Source: Streptosporangium brasiliense (GTDB lineage Bacteria; Actinomycetota; Actinomycetes; Streptosporangiales; Streptosporangiaceae). From it: a stretch of 64,000 bases of DNA. The number at the start of each line of letters is the position of its first letter. Position 1 is the stretch's first letter. Below are positions 23,017 through 32,182 of this stretch, in pieces. The stretch lies in NCBI RefSeq assembly GCF_030811595.1, contig NZ_JAUSRB010000001.1, forward strand, positions 62,001 through 126,000, read 5' to 3'. The position numbers and the translations under genes were made by a program. The notes beneath the pieces were generated by a model. It worked only from the letters and a program-made list of their open reading frames with translations. It did not search any database and was not told the DNA's origin.

Positions 23017-23955
23017 ATGGCTCGGCGTGCGATCGCCGCTATTTTGGCATGCCTGTTCACAGCGGGCGCCGCTCCCGCCGCCCCGGCGTCCGCTGTGGCC
23101 GAGTCGCCGGAGTCCCTGGAGTCCCAGGGGTCGCCGGGGTGCGCGAGGGCGCTCCGGGCCGCGACCCCCGGACGCGGGCCCGAGCCGCGCGCGCCGGACC
23201 CGGCGCAGGTCGCGGAGATGCTCGCCGATCTGAGACGGCGCCTGTCGGGGATGCGCCGCGGGCCCTGGACCCCGATCACGGTCCCCACCCAGGTGCATGT
23301 CATCGCCGCCGGCCCCCTGGGGGCCCAGGACGCCGCGGTGCGCAGCCAGATCGCCACACTCAACGCCGCCTACGCCGGCCGGTACGGCGGGGTCGACACC
23401 GGGATCCAGTTCCGCCTCGACAACCTGACCCGGACCGACAACGTCGCCTGGTTCCGGGAGCCGCTCTCCTACGAGGCGCAGATAAAGAAGGCGCGCAAGG
23501 GCGGCGCGGAGACCCTCAACCTCTATGTCGCCCAGCTCAGCCAGCTCGTGCTCGGCTACTCCACCTACCCCTACTGGTACAAGAACGAGCCCCAGCTCGA
23601 CGGCGTGGTCATCGACTGGCGCAGCCTGCCCGGCGGGTCGCTGCGCAACTTCGACCGGGGATACACCGGGGTCCACGAGATCGGCCACTGGCTCGGGCTG
23701 CTGCACACCTTCGAGAACGGCTGCCAGTCACCGGGTGACGGGATCGACGACACCGTGCCGGAGGGCACGCCCACCGAGGGCTGTCCGGCCGGCAAGGACA
23801 GCTGCAAGGGCGGCGACCCCGACCCGATCCACAACTTCATGGACTACTCCCACGACCACTGCATGTCGGAGTTCACCACCGGTCAGGCGGCCCGGATGCA
23901 CGAGATGTGGTCGACGTACCGTGCCCCGGAGCCGGACACTACGCTTGACGGGTGA
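23017..23955 (+). CDS. secreted M43 (pappalysin/cytophagalysin) zinc metalloprotease
   Basis: Encodes 312 residues with a signal peptide (1-29), a Pro-rich pro-region, and an M43 catalytic domain. The extended zinc motif is HEIGHWLGLLH and the Met-turn is NFMDYSHDHCM. Cysteines around CQSPGD, EGCPAG and SCKGG would form disulfides outside the cell. GGGGGAG precedes ATG 23017. Its stop overlaps the GTG of the following MFS gene by four bases. Confidence 0.9.
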   Translation: MARRAIAAILACLFTAGAAPAAPASAVAESPESLESQGSPGCARALRAATPGRGPEPRAPDPAQVAEMLADLRRRLSGMRRGPWTPITVPTQVHVIAAGPLGAQDAAVRSQIATLNAAYAGRYGGVDTGIQFRLDNLTRTDNVAWFREPLSYEAQIKKARKGGAETLNLYVAQLSQLVLGYSTYPYWYKNEPQLDGVVIDWRSLPGGSLRNFDRGYTGVHEIGHWLGLLHTFENGCQSPGDGIDDTVPEGTPTEGCPAGKDSCKGGDPDPIHNFMDYSHDHCMSEFTTGQAARMHEMWSTYRAPEPDTTLDG

Positions 23956-25343
23956 CAGCACCGAAGACACTTGACGCTCCATACGGATCCCCCCGGATCT
24001 TCGGTCCCGAATACCGCACGGCCTCCCTGGGCATCCTGCTCGTCGTCACCCTGATCGCCTTCGAGGGCATGTCGATCGGCGCGGTGATGCCCGCGGTCTC
24101 CAAGGATCTCGACGCGCTCGACCTGTACGGCATGAGCTTCTCGGCCTTCCTCATCTCCGGCCTGCTCGCCAACGTCGTCGCCGGCCTCTGGTCGGACCGG
24201 CGGGGACACGCCCTGCCCTTCCTGCTCGGCGTGGGCCTGTTCGTGCTCGGCATGGCCCTGGCGGGCGCCGCCGGATCCAAGGAACTCTTCATCGTGGCGC
24301 GCGCCGTACAGGGGCTGGGCGGCGGTGCGGTCATCGTGGCCATCTACGTGATGATCGTGCGGGTCTACGTCTCCGAGGCCAGGCCCAAGGTGTTCGCCGC
24401 CCTGTCGGCCGCCTGGGTGCTGCCCGCGCTGGTCGGCCCCGGCATCGGCGGCCTCATCGCCCAGACGCTCGGATGGCGCTGGGTCTTCTTCGGGATCGTG
24501 CCGCTGGTGATCCCGGCCATGCTGATGCTCCTGCCCGCGCTGCGCGGCGGCGAGGCCCCGGCCCCGACCCCGGAGGCGGCCGGCCCCCGGTCCCGGCCGC
24601 TGGCGATGACCCTGGCGGCGATGGCCACGGCCGGTGGCGCCGGGGCGCTGCTGTACGGCGTGGACCGGCTGCACACCACCCCGGTCCCCGGCGGGATCGC
24701 CGCCGCCGCCGGACTGGTCGCGCTGGCCGTGGGCCTGCCCCGGCTGTTGCCGCCGAAGGCGCTCAGGTTCGGCCGCGGCCTGCCCACCACGGTCATGATG
24801 CGCGGCGTGCTCTCCTCGGCGTTCTTCGGGGTCAACGCCTTCATCCCGCTGTTGCTCACCGAGGTGTCCGGCCTGTCGGTCGCGCAGGCCGGCGTCGCCC
24901 TCACCACGGGCGCCCTGGGCTGGACCACCGGCTCCTACCTGCAGAGCCGCCGCGAATACGACCGCCCCCGGCTGGTACGGCTCGGCGCCGCCGCGGTCAC
25001 CACCGGCATCCTGCTGACGATGCTCGCGCTCGTGCCCGGCGTCACCGGCTGGGTCACCGTGCCCGCCTGGGTCGTCGCCGGATTCGGCATGGGCATCGGC
25101 GTCACCAGCGTCAGCGTCACCGCGATGCGCCAGTCGCCCGACGCGGAACAGGGCGCCAACTCCGCTGCTCTCCAGGTCGTCGACACCCTGGGCGGCGCGC
25201 TCACGATCGGCGTCGGCGGCGTGCTGATCAACCTGATCGGCCACGACGACATCGCCACCGGCTACACCACGATCGCCGCCCTCATGGCGGCCATAGGACT
25301 GCTCGGAGTGATCGTCGCCGTGCGCATGCGGGACGTCTCCTGA
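23952..25343 (+). CDS. MFS transporter
   Basis: Encodes 463 residues with 12-14 transmembrane helices, motif A as GLWSDRRGHALPF and a conserved helix-4 arginine (IVARAVQGLGGGAV). The start overlaps the preceding protease stop (GTGA). A TACGCT box six bases before it may give an extra leaderless transcript. Substrate unknown; drug efflux is the common assignment. Confidence 0.88.
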   Translation: MTAPKTLDAPYGSPRIFGPEYRTASLGILLVVTLIAFEGMSIGAVMPAVSKDLDALDLYGMSFSAFLISGLLANVVAGLWSDRRGHALPFLLGVGLFVLGMALAGAAGSKELFIVARAVQGLGGGAVIVAIYVMIVRVYVSEARPKVFAALSAAWVLPALVGPGIGGLIAQTLGWRWVFFGIVPLVIPAMLMLLPALRGGEAPAPTPEAAGPRSRPLAMTLAAMATAGGAGALLYGVDRLHTTPVPGGIAAAAGLVALAVGLPRLLPPKALRFGRGLPTTVMMRGVLSSAFFGVNAFIPLLLTEVSGLSVAQAGVALTTGALGWTTGSYLQSRREYDRPRLVRLGAAAVTTGILLTMLALVPGVTGWVTVPAWVVAGFGMGIGVTSVSVTAMRQSPDAEQGANSAALQVVDTLGGALTIGVGGVLINLIGHDDIATGYTTIAALMAAIGLLGVIVAVRMRDVS

Positions 25344-25441
25344 CTCATCGGTCACTCACGTAACCACGATCACCTATAGCCGGACCGCGCCCCGGGAGGC
25401 ATGGTAGGACGGTATGACCGTGACCACCGGGAGGAGTCGTC

Positions 25442-26542
25442 GTGGACGAGCGCCCTCACCGAGCGCGGCCACCGGAGGACCCCGGGCGTGAGACCGGGCG
25501 CCGGGTGTGGCCCCCGGAGGGGGCCGGGCGCGGTGGCCGCCGCGCCCGGCCGGCCGAGGATCTCAGGCGCGACGACGGGCGCGCGGCGCCGCCCCTGGAG
25601 GAGGCCGGGCACGGGGGGCAGCACCGGGCGCGTCCGCGGCAGGAGCCCGAGCGCGGCTCCCGGCGGCGGGCGCGGCCGTCGGAGGGCGGTGCCGGACCGG
25701 CCTGGGCCGCCGGGGAGGAGCCGGAGCGGGGCGGCGCGTGGACATGGCCCGCCGAGGAGCCGGAGCGCGGCGGCCGGCGGCGGGCGCGGCCCGTGGACGG
25801 GCCGGGGCGTGGCGGCGGGCGGCCCTGGGCCGCCGAGGAGGCGGAGCCCGGCTCCCCGCGGGCCCGGCCGGTGGGAGAGCCGGAAGACGGTGGCGGGCGG
25901 GGGTCCGCGGTGGGCGTGCCACCTGACGACCTCCCGCCTTCGGCCCGCTGGTACGGCACGCCGGCCGCCCCGCCCCGCAGCCGGCTCCCGGGCCGCCTCC
26001 GACGCCGCCTGCTCGCCCTGACCGCCCTGGCGGCCGGGGCCGGAACCGTCGCCGTCGCGGCCGTCGTCCTGGCCCCCCGGGTCCTGCCCGCCGCCCCGCC
26101 GCCCGCCGTGGTGAGCGACCGCCTCGCGGGCGTGGGATACCCGCTGCCCGAGGGCTGGCGGGCGGGCACGGTGCCGCCGGTCACCGAGTTCACCGCGGTG
26201 GCGGGCCGCGGCGGGGAGGCGACGGTGATGTCCAGGCCCGCGGAGCCGGTGACCGACGTGCGCAAGGCGACGGTGGAGCTGGCCGACATCTACGCCCGGC
26301 TCCTGCTCCACGGCGACGAGGTCGAGGTCGTCGACGACCGGGCGGTCACGGTGGGCGGGCGGAGCGGCCACAGCCGCGCCCTGCGGGCCGAGTATCGAGA
26401 CGTCGTCAACCGCCCGGCCTATCTCCGTGTGGTGTTTCTCACCGGCGCCGGGGGACGGCCGGTCGTCGTGGTCGGCATGGCCCAGCCCGACGACCCCCGG
26501 CTGCGGGCCGAGATCGACACGGTGATCTCCGGGGTCCGTTAG
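25442..26542 (+). CDS. membrane-anchored protein with long repetitive disordered N-terminus
   Basis: Encodes 366 residues from GTG 25442 (GGAGGAG upstream). Residues 1-180 are low complexity, with repeating blocks such as EEPERGGRRRARP, very rich in Arg, Gly, Pro and Glu. One transmembrane helix (~residues 192-220) follows, then a ~145-residue extracytoplasmic domain (YPLPEGWRAGTV...) like lipoprotein-type sensor domains of unknown function. Only the C-terminal part is likely conserved. Confidence 0.72.
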   Translation: MDERPHRARPPEDPGRETGRRVWPPEGAGRGGRRARPAEDLRRDDGRAAPPLEEAGHGGQHRARPRQEPERGSRRRARPSEGGAGPAWAAGEEPERGGAWTWPAEEPERGGRRRARPVDGPGRGGGRPWAAEEAEPGSPRARPVGEPEDGGGRGSAVGVPPDDLPPSARWYGTPAAPPRSRLPGRLRRRLLALTALAAGAGTVAVAAVVLAPRVLPAAPPPAVVSDRLAGVGYPLPEGWRAGTVPPVTEFTAVAGRGGEATVMSRPAEPVTDVRKATVELADIYARLLLHGDEVEVVDDRAVTVGGRSGHSRALRAEYRDVVNRPAYLRVVFLTGAGGRPVVVVGMAQPDDPRLRAEIDTVISGVR

Positions 26543-26729
26543 GCGTGACGGCGGCCCGCTCCCGCGCGCCCGGCGGGCGTCCGCGGCAGGGCGTCGGGGG
26601 GACGGCGGGAGGCCCCGGGGGGCGCGGCCGTACGCGGCCGGGAGACCTCTAGCACGCGGAGGTGACCTTGGCGAGCATCTCGCCGGATCGGCACGTCTTG
26701 TCGGCGACTCAGATTACCCTGGGGACACT

Positions 26730-28481
26730 GTGAGCACTTTCGCCGCATCCCACCTGTCCCCCTCGTACCCCGAACGTGCCGCCTGGGGCACCGCGCCGAA
26801 GCTCCGCGCCTGGCAGCAGGAGGCATTCGACCTCTACTCCAGACGTGAGCCGCGCGACTTCCTCGCGGTCGCCACGCCCGGTGCGGGCAAGACGACCTTC
26901 GCGCTGCGCATCGCCAGCGAGCTCCTGTCGCGAGGGATCGTCCGGGCTGTGACGATCGTCACACCCACCGAACATCTCAAGCAGCAGTGGGCCGACGCCG
27001 CCTCCAGGGTCGGCATCGCCATCGACCCCGAGTTCAAGAACAGCCAGGGCGCGACCTCTCGCGACTACGTCGGCGTGGCCGTCACCTACGCCCAGATCTC
27101 GATGCACCCGGCGCTGCACCGCGCCCGGACCGAGGCGCGCAAGACGCTCGTCATCTTCGACGAGATCCACCACGCGGGCGACGCGAAGTCCTGGGGCGAC
27201 GGCGTGCGCGAGGCGTTCGAGCCCGCCGCGCGGCGCCTGGCGCTGACCGGCACGCCGTTCCGGTCCGACGTCAACCCGATCCCGTTCGTCACCTACATGG
27301 AAGACGGCGAGGGCATCCGGCGCAGCGTCTCCGACTACTCCTACGGCTATGGCCCGGCGCTCGCCGACGGCGTCGTCCGGCCGGTCATCTTCCTCGCCTA
27401 CGCGGGCGAGATGCGCTGGCGGACCCGCGCGGGCGACGAGATCGCCGCGACCCTCGGCACCCCGCTCACCAAGGACCAGCTCGGCCAGGCGTGGAAGGCG
27501 GCGCTCGACCCCAAGGGCGACTGGATCCGGCAGGTGCTCCACGCGGCGGACCGGCGGCTGACCGAGGTGCGCAGGGGCGTCCCCGACGCGGGCGCCCTGG
27601 TCATCGCCACCGACCACGAGACCGCCCGCGCCTACGCCAAGCACATCCGCGCCATCACCGGGGAGGGCGCCACGGTCGTGCTCTCCGACGACCCCGAGGC
27701 GTCGAAGAAGATCAAGCAGTTCTCCGCGTCCCAGGACCGCTGGCTGGTGGCGGTCCGGATGGTCTCCGAGGGCGTCGACATCCCCCGCCTGGCCGTCGGG
27801 GTCTACGCCACGAGCACCTCGACCCCGCTGTTCTTCGCCCAGGCCGTCGGCCGTTTCGTCCGGGCCCGCAAGCGCGGCGAGACCGCCTCGGTGTTCCTGC
27901 CCTCGGTGCCCACCCTGATGGGGCTGGCCGGGGAGATGGAGGCCGAGCGCGACCACGTGCTCGACCGCAGCCTTCCGGAGGAGGGCCTCGACGACTTCCT
28001 GCTCGACGACGCCCAGCGCAAGAAGGACAACCCCGACGTCCTGGGGGACGAGCTGCCCTTCGAGACGCTGGAGGCGGTCGCCACCTTCGACCGGGTGCTC
28101 TTCGACGGCGGCGAGTTCGGCACCGCCGCCGAGCCTGGTTCCCCCGAGGAGGAAGACTTCCTCGGCCTGCCCGGCCTGCTGGAGCCCGACCAGGTGCGGA
28201 CCCTGCTGAGCAAGCGCCAGTCCGACCAGCTCAAGGCCAAGCGGAACCGCCCCGAGCCCAAGGAGCCCCAGCTCGCTCCGCACGAGCTCATCGCCAACCT
28301 GCGCAGGGAGCTCAACGGGCTGGTCGGCGCGTGGAACCACCGCACCGGCCAGCCCCACGGCGTCATCCACGCCGAGCTCCGCCGGGCCTGTGGCGGCCCG
28401 GCCATCGCGCAGGCCACCGCCGAGCAGGTCCAGGAGCGGATCGACAAGATCCGCCACTGGGCCACCCAGCGGTCGCACTAG
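26730..28481 (+). CDS. superfamily 2 DEAD/DEAH-box helicase
   Basis: Encodes 583 residues from GTG 26730. Two RecA domains are visible: Walker A ATPGAGKTTF, motif II DEIHH, motif III TGTPF, and motif VI QAVGRFVRARKRGE. A C-terminal ~180-residue region follows that lacks a recognised nuclease motif. A TACCCT box lies nine bases upstream. Related genes are conserved in actinobacteria but the nucleic-acid substrate is unknown. Confidence 0.9.
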   Translation: MSTFAASHLSPSYPERAAWGTAPKLRAWQQEAFDLYSRREPRDFLAVATPGAGKTTFALRIASELLSRGIVRAVTIVTPTEHLKQQWADAASRVGIAIDPEFKNSQGATSRDYVGVAVTYAQISMHPALHRARTEARKTLVIFDEIHHAGDAKSWGDGVREAFEPAARRLALTGTPFRSDVNPIPFVTYMEDGEGIRRSVSDYSYGYGPALADGVVRPVIFLAYAGEMRWRTRAGDEIAATLGTPLTKDQLGQAWKAALDPKGDWIRQVLHAADRRLTEVRRGVPDAGALVIATDHETARAYAKHIRAITGEGATVVLSDDPEASKKIKQFSASQDRWLVAVRMVSEGVDIPRLAVGVYATSTSTPLFFAQAVGRFVRARKRGETASVFLPSVPTLMGLAGEMEAERDHVLDRSLPEEGLDDFLLDDAQRKKDNPDVLGDELPFETLEAVATFDRVLFDGGEFGTAAEPGSPEEEDFLGLPGLLEPDQVRTLLSKRQSDQLKAKRNRPEPKEPQLAPHELIANLRRELNGLVGAWNHRTGQPHGVIHAELRRACGGPAIAQATAEQVQERIDKIRHWATQRSH

Positions 28482-28560
28482 CCGCCGCCCCGCGGCGGAC
28501 GCGGGCTCCGGGAGCCGGAAGGCGGCCCTGGAGCACCGATGGGCGCGTGCCCGTTCGGCT

Positions 28561-28632
28561 CAGGGAGGCTCGGGGGGGGCAGCTCAGGGAGACTCGGGGG
28601 GCAGCTCAGGGAGACTCGGGGGTCAGCTCAGG
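28561..28632. repeat. 22-bp tandem repeat, about 3.5 copies
   Basis: Units start at 28561 (24 bp), 28585, 28607 and 28629 (partial), with core CAGGGAGACTCGGGGGGCAG. The last copies include the stop region of the neighbouring minus-strand gene. Confidence 0.85.
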
Positions 28633-29195
28633 GAGATCGGCCGTCCGGTCCGGCCGTCGATGGCCCGGAACGCCCCCTTGCCGGGCAGCGGCGGCGCCAG
28701 GCGCACCTCCACCGAGGCCATCCCGTCCGCCACGCTCACCGGGAGCCTCCGGGCGCCGGCGGGCCGGTGCCTCATCGGCCCCTCATGCAGCCAGACCTTG
28801 ACGTCCCGCCGGTCGCGGCGCAGGACGACGGTCGCGGTGTCGCACTCGTCCGCCACGGCCGTCCAGCGGAACGTCACGGCGCGCAGGTCGCCCTGGCTCC
28901 GGGCCGGTCGAGCCTGCTCGGGGGAGGGCAGCCGGGCGGCGCAGGCCGTCGCGCGCCCGGCCGGCTCCGCCGCCGGGGCGGTCATGGCCGGGGGCCGGGC
29001 GGCCGGGGCGGTCATGGCCGGGGGGTGGGCGGCCGGGGTGGACGGGGTCCGGGTGGTGCTGTGGACCCAGAGCGTGGTCACCTCCAGTCCGGCCAGCGCG
29101 ACCACGCTGCCCAGCCGGGTCGCGCCGTTGCCGCGTATCAGCAGCCACAGACACAGGGGAGCCAGGATCAGCCATGAGACACCGAGCACGAGCAT
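28623..29195 (-). CDS. membrane-anchored hypothetical protein
   Basis: Encodes 190 residues: two closely spaced N-terminal hydrophobic helices (~1-48), a low-complexity spacer with two copies of RPPAMTAPAA-type repeats, and a C-terminal ~90-residue beta-rich domain. No family is recognised. The stop lies inside the tandem repeat, so its last residues may vary between strains. Confidence 0.6.
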   Translation of the reverse strand: MLVLGVSWLILAPLCLWLLIRGNGATRLGSVVALAGLEVTTLWVHSTTRTPSTPAAHPPAMTAPAARPPAMTAPAAEPAGRATACAARLPSPEQARPARSQGDLRAVTFRWTAVADECDTATVVLRRDRRDVKVWLHEGPMRHRPAGARRLPVSVADGMASVEVRLAPPLPGKGAFRAIDGRTGRPISLS

Positions 29196-29359
29196 GGACG
29201 GTCACCACCGTGAGATCAGAGGATTACGACTCTCCGTAATACTCTTATCGCATCGGGTAGCGACCGTCTTGGAAGTTTCATGACCGGCCTGTAGGCCCTT
29301 CCGGGACCGTGCCGTCGGGGTCGGGGCCGATCGATCCGGCCGGGGCCGTACGGCCGGAG

Positions 29360-29932
29360 TCAGGAACGGACCACCGGCTCGCCGCTGAGGCCGGCCCCGG
29401 CGGCGCCGAGCTCGGCCAGCGCGGCCTCCGTGGTCGACCTGGCCACCCCGGCGGTCAGGTCCAGCAGCACCCGCACGGCCAGGCCGTTGCGGACCGCGTC
29501 CAGGGCGGTGGCGCGCACGCAGTGGTCGGTGGCGATGCCGACGATGTCCACCGCGCTCACCTGGCGCCGGGCGAGCCAGTCGGCCAGGCCCGTCCCGTCG
29601 GGGGCGCTGCCCTCGAAGCCGCTGTAGGCGGCGGCGCGGGCGCCCTTGCTGAACACCTCCTCCACCTTGGCGGTGTCGAAGGCGGGGTGGAACTCCGCGC
29701 CCGAGGTCCCGGCCACGCAGTGGGCGGGCCAGGAGCCGACGTAGTCGGGCTCGGCGGCGAAGTGGTCGCCGGGGTCGACGTGGAAGTCACGGGTGGCCAC
29801 GACATGGTCGTAGTCGTGCGAGGCGGCGTGCCGGGAGATGGCCGCGGCGACCTCGGCGCCGCCGCCCACCGGCAGGCTGCCGCCCTCGCAGAAGTCGTTC
29901 TGGACATCGACGATGATCAGTGCGGTTGCCAT
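29360..29932 (-). CDS. pncA: nicotinamidase
   Basis: Encodes 190 residues of the isochorismatase-like hydrolase fold. It deamidates nicotinamide to nicotinate. The catalytic triad is Asp9, Lys96 and Cys138 (IATDHCV), and the metal ligands are Asp49, His51, His57 and His71, matching the well-studied M. tuberculosis PncA. It lies five bases after pncB on the same strand, so the two consecutive NAD-salvage steps form an operon. Confidence 0.95.
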   Translation of the reverse strand: MATALIIVDVQNDFCEGGSLPVGGGAEVAAAISRHAASHDYDHVVATRDFHVDPGDHFAAEPDYVGSWPAHCVAGTSGAEFHPAFDTAKVEEVFSKGARAAAYSGFEGSAPDGTGLADWLARRQVSAVDIVGIATDHCVRATALDAVRNGLAVRVLLDLTAGVARSTTEAALAELGAAGAGLSGEPVVRS

Positions 29933-29937
29933 GAAGG

Positions 29938-31224
29938 CTAGTCAAACACGGTCGGAATGGCGGCGTAGCCCCGGGACAGCTGGTGGGCCTCGGCGGGGAG
30001 CTCGGCGACGGTCTCGCGGTGCCGGAGGCGGGCCGCCTCCAGCTCCTCCCGGCCGACGACCTCGCCGCCGCGGACCAGCTCGACCTGGAGCGGGCGGCTG
30101 TCGGCGGGGCGGTCGCCGGAGACGGTGACCAGCTCGGTGAGCGCCGTGCCCGCCGGGTCGAGCTGCCGGAAGGCGTTCTTGCGCCCGCCCCGGCTGGGCT
30201 TGCCCACCGATCTCTTGGCCACCGGCTGCACGATCCCCTCGGCGTCCTCCCGGGCGACGAGCTTGTAGACCAGCGCGGCCGTCGGCACGCCGGACCCGGT
30301 GACCAGCGAGGTGCCGACGCCGTAGGCGTCCACCGGGGCGGCCGACAGCGCCGCGATGGCGTACTCGTCCAGGTCGCTGGTGACGAGGATCCGGGTCTTG
30401 TCGGCGCCCAGCGAGTCGAGCTGCCCGCGGACGGCGTGGGCGACCTCGGCCAGGTCGCCGGAGTCGAGGCGGACGGCCCCCAGGTCGGGGCCCGCCAGCT
30501 CCACGCCGGCCCGTACGGCCTCGGCCACGTCGTAGGTGTCCACCAGCAGCGTGGTGCCCTCGCCGAGCGAGTCGATCTGGGCCTGGAAGGCGTGCCGCTC
30601 CGAGTCGTGCAGCAGGGTGAAGGCGTGGGCGGCGGTCCCGGCGGTCGGCACGCCGTACAGGTGACCGGCCATCAGGTTGGAGGTGAAGGCGAACCCGCTC
30701 AGGTAGGCGGCCCGCGCGGCGGCCACGGCCGCCACCTCGTGGGTGCGCCGCGAGCCCATCTCGATGAGTGGCCTGGATCCGGCGGCGCGGACCATCCGGG
30801 AGGCCGCGGTGGCGATGGCGCAGTCGTGGTTGAGGATCGACAGCAGCACCGTCTCCAGCAGCACGGCCTCGGCGAAGGTGCCCTCCACGGTCAGGATGGG
30901 GGACCCGGGGAAGTAGCACTCGCCCTCGCGGTAGCCGTACAGGTCGCCGGAGAAGCGGTAGCCGGCGAGGAAGTCCAGGGTGGGGGCGTCGACCACCCGG
31001 TTGTCACGGAGGAAGGCGAGCTCCTCGTCGCCGAACCGGAAGTTCTCCAGCGCCTCCAGCACGCGGCCGGTCCCGGCGACCACCCCGTATCGCCGCCCTC
31101 CGGGCAGGTGCCGGGCGAACACCTCGAACACCGTCCGTCGTGCGGCCGCTCCGCTGCGCAGCGCCGCCTGCACCATTGTCAGCTCATAGTGATCTGTCAG
31201 CAACGCCCTGCTCATGCTCGTCAT
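29938..31224 (-). CDS. pncB: nicotinate phosphoribosyltransferase
   Basis: Encodes about 428 residues. It converts nicotinate and PRPP to nicotinate mononucleotide. Visible motifs: LLTDHYELTM at the N-terminus, GSRRTHE in the active site, and VRLDSGDL near the phosphate-binding loop. The start could be GTG 31227, ATG 31224 or ATG 31215. A TAGTCT box (31240-31235) ends seven bases before GTG 31227, which favours a leaderless start there. It shares its promoter region with the divergent clpS. Confidence 0.93.
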   Translation of the reverse strand: MTSMSRALLTDHYELTMVQAALRSGAAARRTVFEVFARHLPGGRRYGVVAGTGRVLEALENFRFGDEELAFLRDNRVVDAPTLDFLAGYRFSGDLYGYREGECYFPGSPILTVEGTFAEAVLLETVLLSILNHDCAIATAASRMVRAAGSRPLIEMGSRRTHEVAAVAAARAAYLSGFAFTSNLMAGHLYGVPTAGTAAHAFTLLHDSERHAFQAQIDSLGEGTTLLVDTYDVAEAVRAGVELAGPDLGAVRLDSGDLAEVAHAVRGQLDSLGADKTRILVTSDLDEYAIAALSAAPVDAYGVGTSLVTGSGVPTAALVYKLVAREDAEGIVQPVAKRSVGKPSRGGRKNAFRQLDPAGTALTELVTVSGDRPADSRPLQVELVRGGEVVGREELEAARLRHRETVAELPAEAHQLSRGYAAIPTVFD

Positions 31225-31234
31225 CACGAGTCGA

Positions 31235-31240
31235 AGACTA
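31235..31240 (-). promoter_or_regulatory. -10 box of the pncB-pncA operon
   Basis: TAGTCT on the minus strand lies seven bases before GTG 31227. It is only 15 bases from the oppositely directed clpS box, so the two promoters overlap. Confidence 0.5.
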
Positions 31241-31254
31241 AGCCCGCGGTAGGG

Positions 31255-31260
31255 CAGACT
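31255..31260 (+). promoter_or_regulatory. -10 box of the clpS transcript
   Basis: CAGACT fits YANNNT and ends seven bases before GTG 31268. Confidence 0.4.
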
Positions 31261-31267
31261 GGTGTAT

Positions 31268-31555
31268 GTGGGTAGCACCGCTCCAATGGAGGTCGAGCGT
31301 CCGTCAATCGACGTCCGGCCCGATCTGCCGTGGCTGACGATCGTCTGGAACGACCCGGTCAACCTGATGTCCTACGTCACGTATGTCTTCCAGTCCGTCT
31401 TCGGTTACTCGAAGGAGAAGGCGGAGAAGCTGATGCTCGACGTGCACCAGAAGGGCAGGGCCGTGGTCTCCAGCGGCACCCGCGAGGAGATGGAGCGCGA
31501 CGTGCAGATCATGCACTCCTACGGTCTGTGGGCCACCGTGCAGCGGGATTCATGA
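31268..31555 (+). CDS. clpS: ATP-dependent Clp protease adaptor ClpS
   Basis: Encodes 95 residues. ClpS delivers N-degron proteins to ClpC/ClpA-ClpP. The N-degron pocket region is recognised in [11 protein letters not shown] and the adaptor helix in HQKGRAVV. Start GTG 31268 fits a leaderless transcript; GTG 31262 adds two residues. The order pncB-clpS-DUF2017-mec-cysO-cysM is conserved with mycobacteria. Confidence 0.93.
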   Translation: MGSTAPMEVERPSIDVRPDLPWLTIVWNDPVNLMSYVTYVFQSVFGYSKEKAEKLMLDVHQKGRAVVSSGTREEMERDVQIMHSYGLWATVQRDS

Positions 31556-31648
31556 GCGGCGGACGCGGCGGGACCCGTCCGGCGCCCCGTCCCGCGGCGA
31601 CCGGGGGCGGGCCCCGGCGGGAGACGGACGGGGATCGGTGAGCGAGCG

Positions 31649-32173
31649 GTGAGTTCAGGCTTCAAGCGTGGGCGCAAGGGCGGTGTGATCACCGTTTTCG
31701 ACGCGGCCGAGGTCTCGATCCTGCGTTCGCTGGTCTCCCAGATCCTCGGCCTGATCGAGCCCGGGGAGACCGGGGACGACCCGCTGGAGCGCGCGCTCGG
31801 CATCGGCCCGTCCGAGCAGTCCGCCGACCCGGTGCTGGCCCGGCTGTTCCCCTCGGCCTACGAGGACGCCGAGCAGTCCGCCGAGTTCCGCCGCTACACC
31901 GAGGCGACCCTGCGCGACGGCAAGCGGGCCGACGCGCAGACCATGCTCGACAGCGCCGAGCCCGGACGGGTCGAGCTCACCCAGGAGCAGGCGCAGGCGT
32001 GGATGCGCGCGCTGAACGACGTACGGCTCGCGCTCGGCACCCGGCTGGAGGTGACCGAGGAGGTCCACGACGAGATCGCCCGGATGGGGGAGGACGACCC
32101 GCGCTATCCGGCGTATGTCACCTACGACTGGCTGACCTACCTTCAGGACACCTTGGTCCGTGCCCTTTGGTAA
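31649..32173 (+). CDS. DUF2017 family protein
   Basis: Encodes 174 residues of DUF2017, an actinobacterial family found between clpS and the mec-cysO-cysM genes (the place held by Rv1332 in M. tuberculosis). It looks helical and soluble with no catalytic motif. Function unknown. Its stop codon TAA lies within the -10 box of mec. Confidence 0.88.
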   Translation: MSSGFKRGRKGGVITVFDAAEVSILRSLVSQILGLIEPGETGDDPLERALGIGPSEQSADPVLARLFPSAYEDAEQSAEFRRYTEATLRDGKRADAQTMLDSAEPGRVELTQEQAQAWMRALNDVRLALGTRLEVTEEVHDEIARMGEDDPRYPAYVTYDWLTYLQDTLVRALW

Positions 32174-32176
32174 CTT
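32171..32176 (+). promoter_or_regulatory. -10 box of the mec transcript
   Basis: TAACTT ends six bases before ATG 32183 and overlaps the DUF2017 stop. No ribosome binding site precedes that ATG. Confidence 0.5.
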
Positions 32177-32182
32177 CCTGAC

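Noticed and set aside
26639..26705. Short minus-strand frame with good codon bias ending in Ser-Ala-Cys
   Set aside because: It is about 20 codons, opens after a stop and has no start codon; probably a gene remnant or chance.
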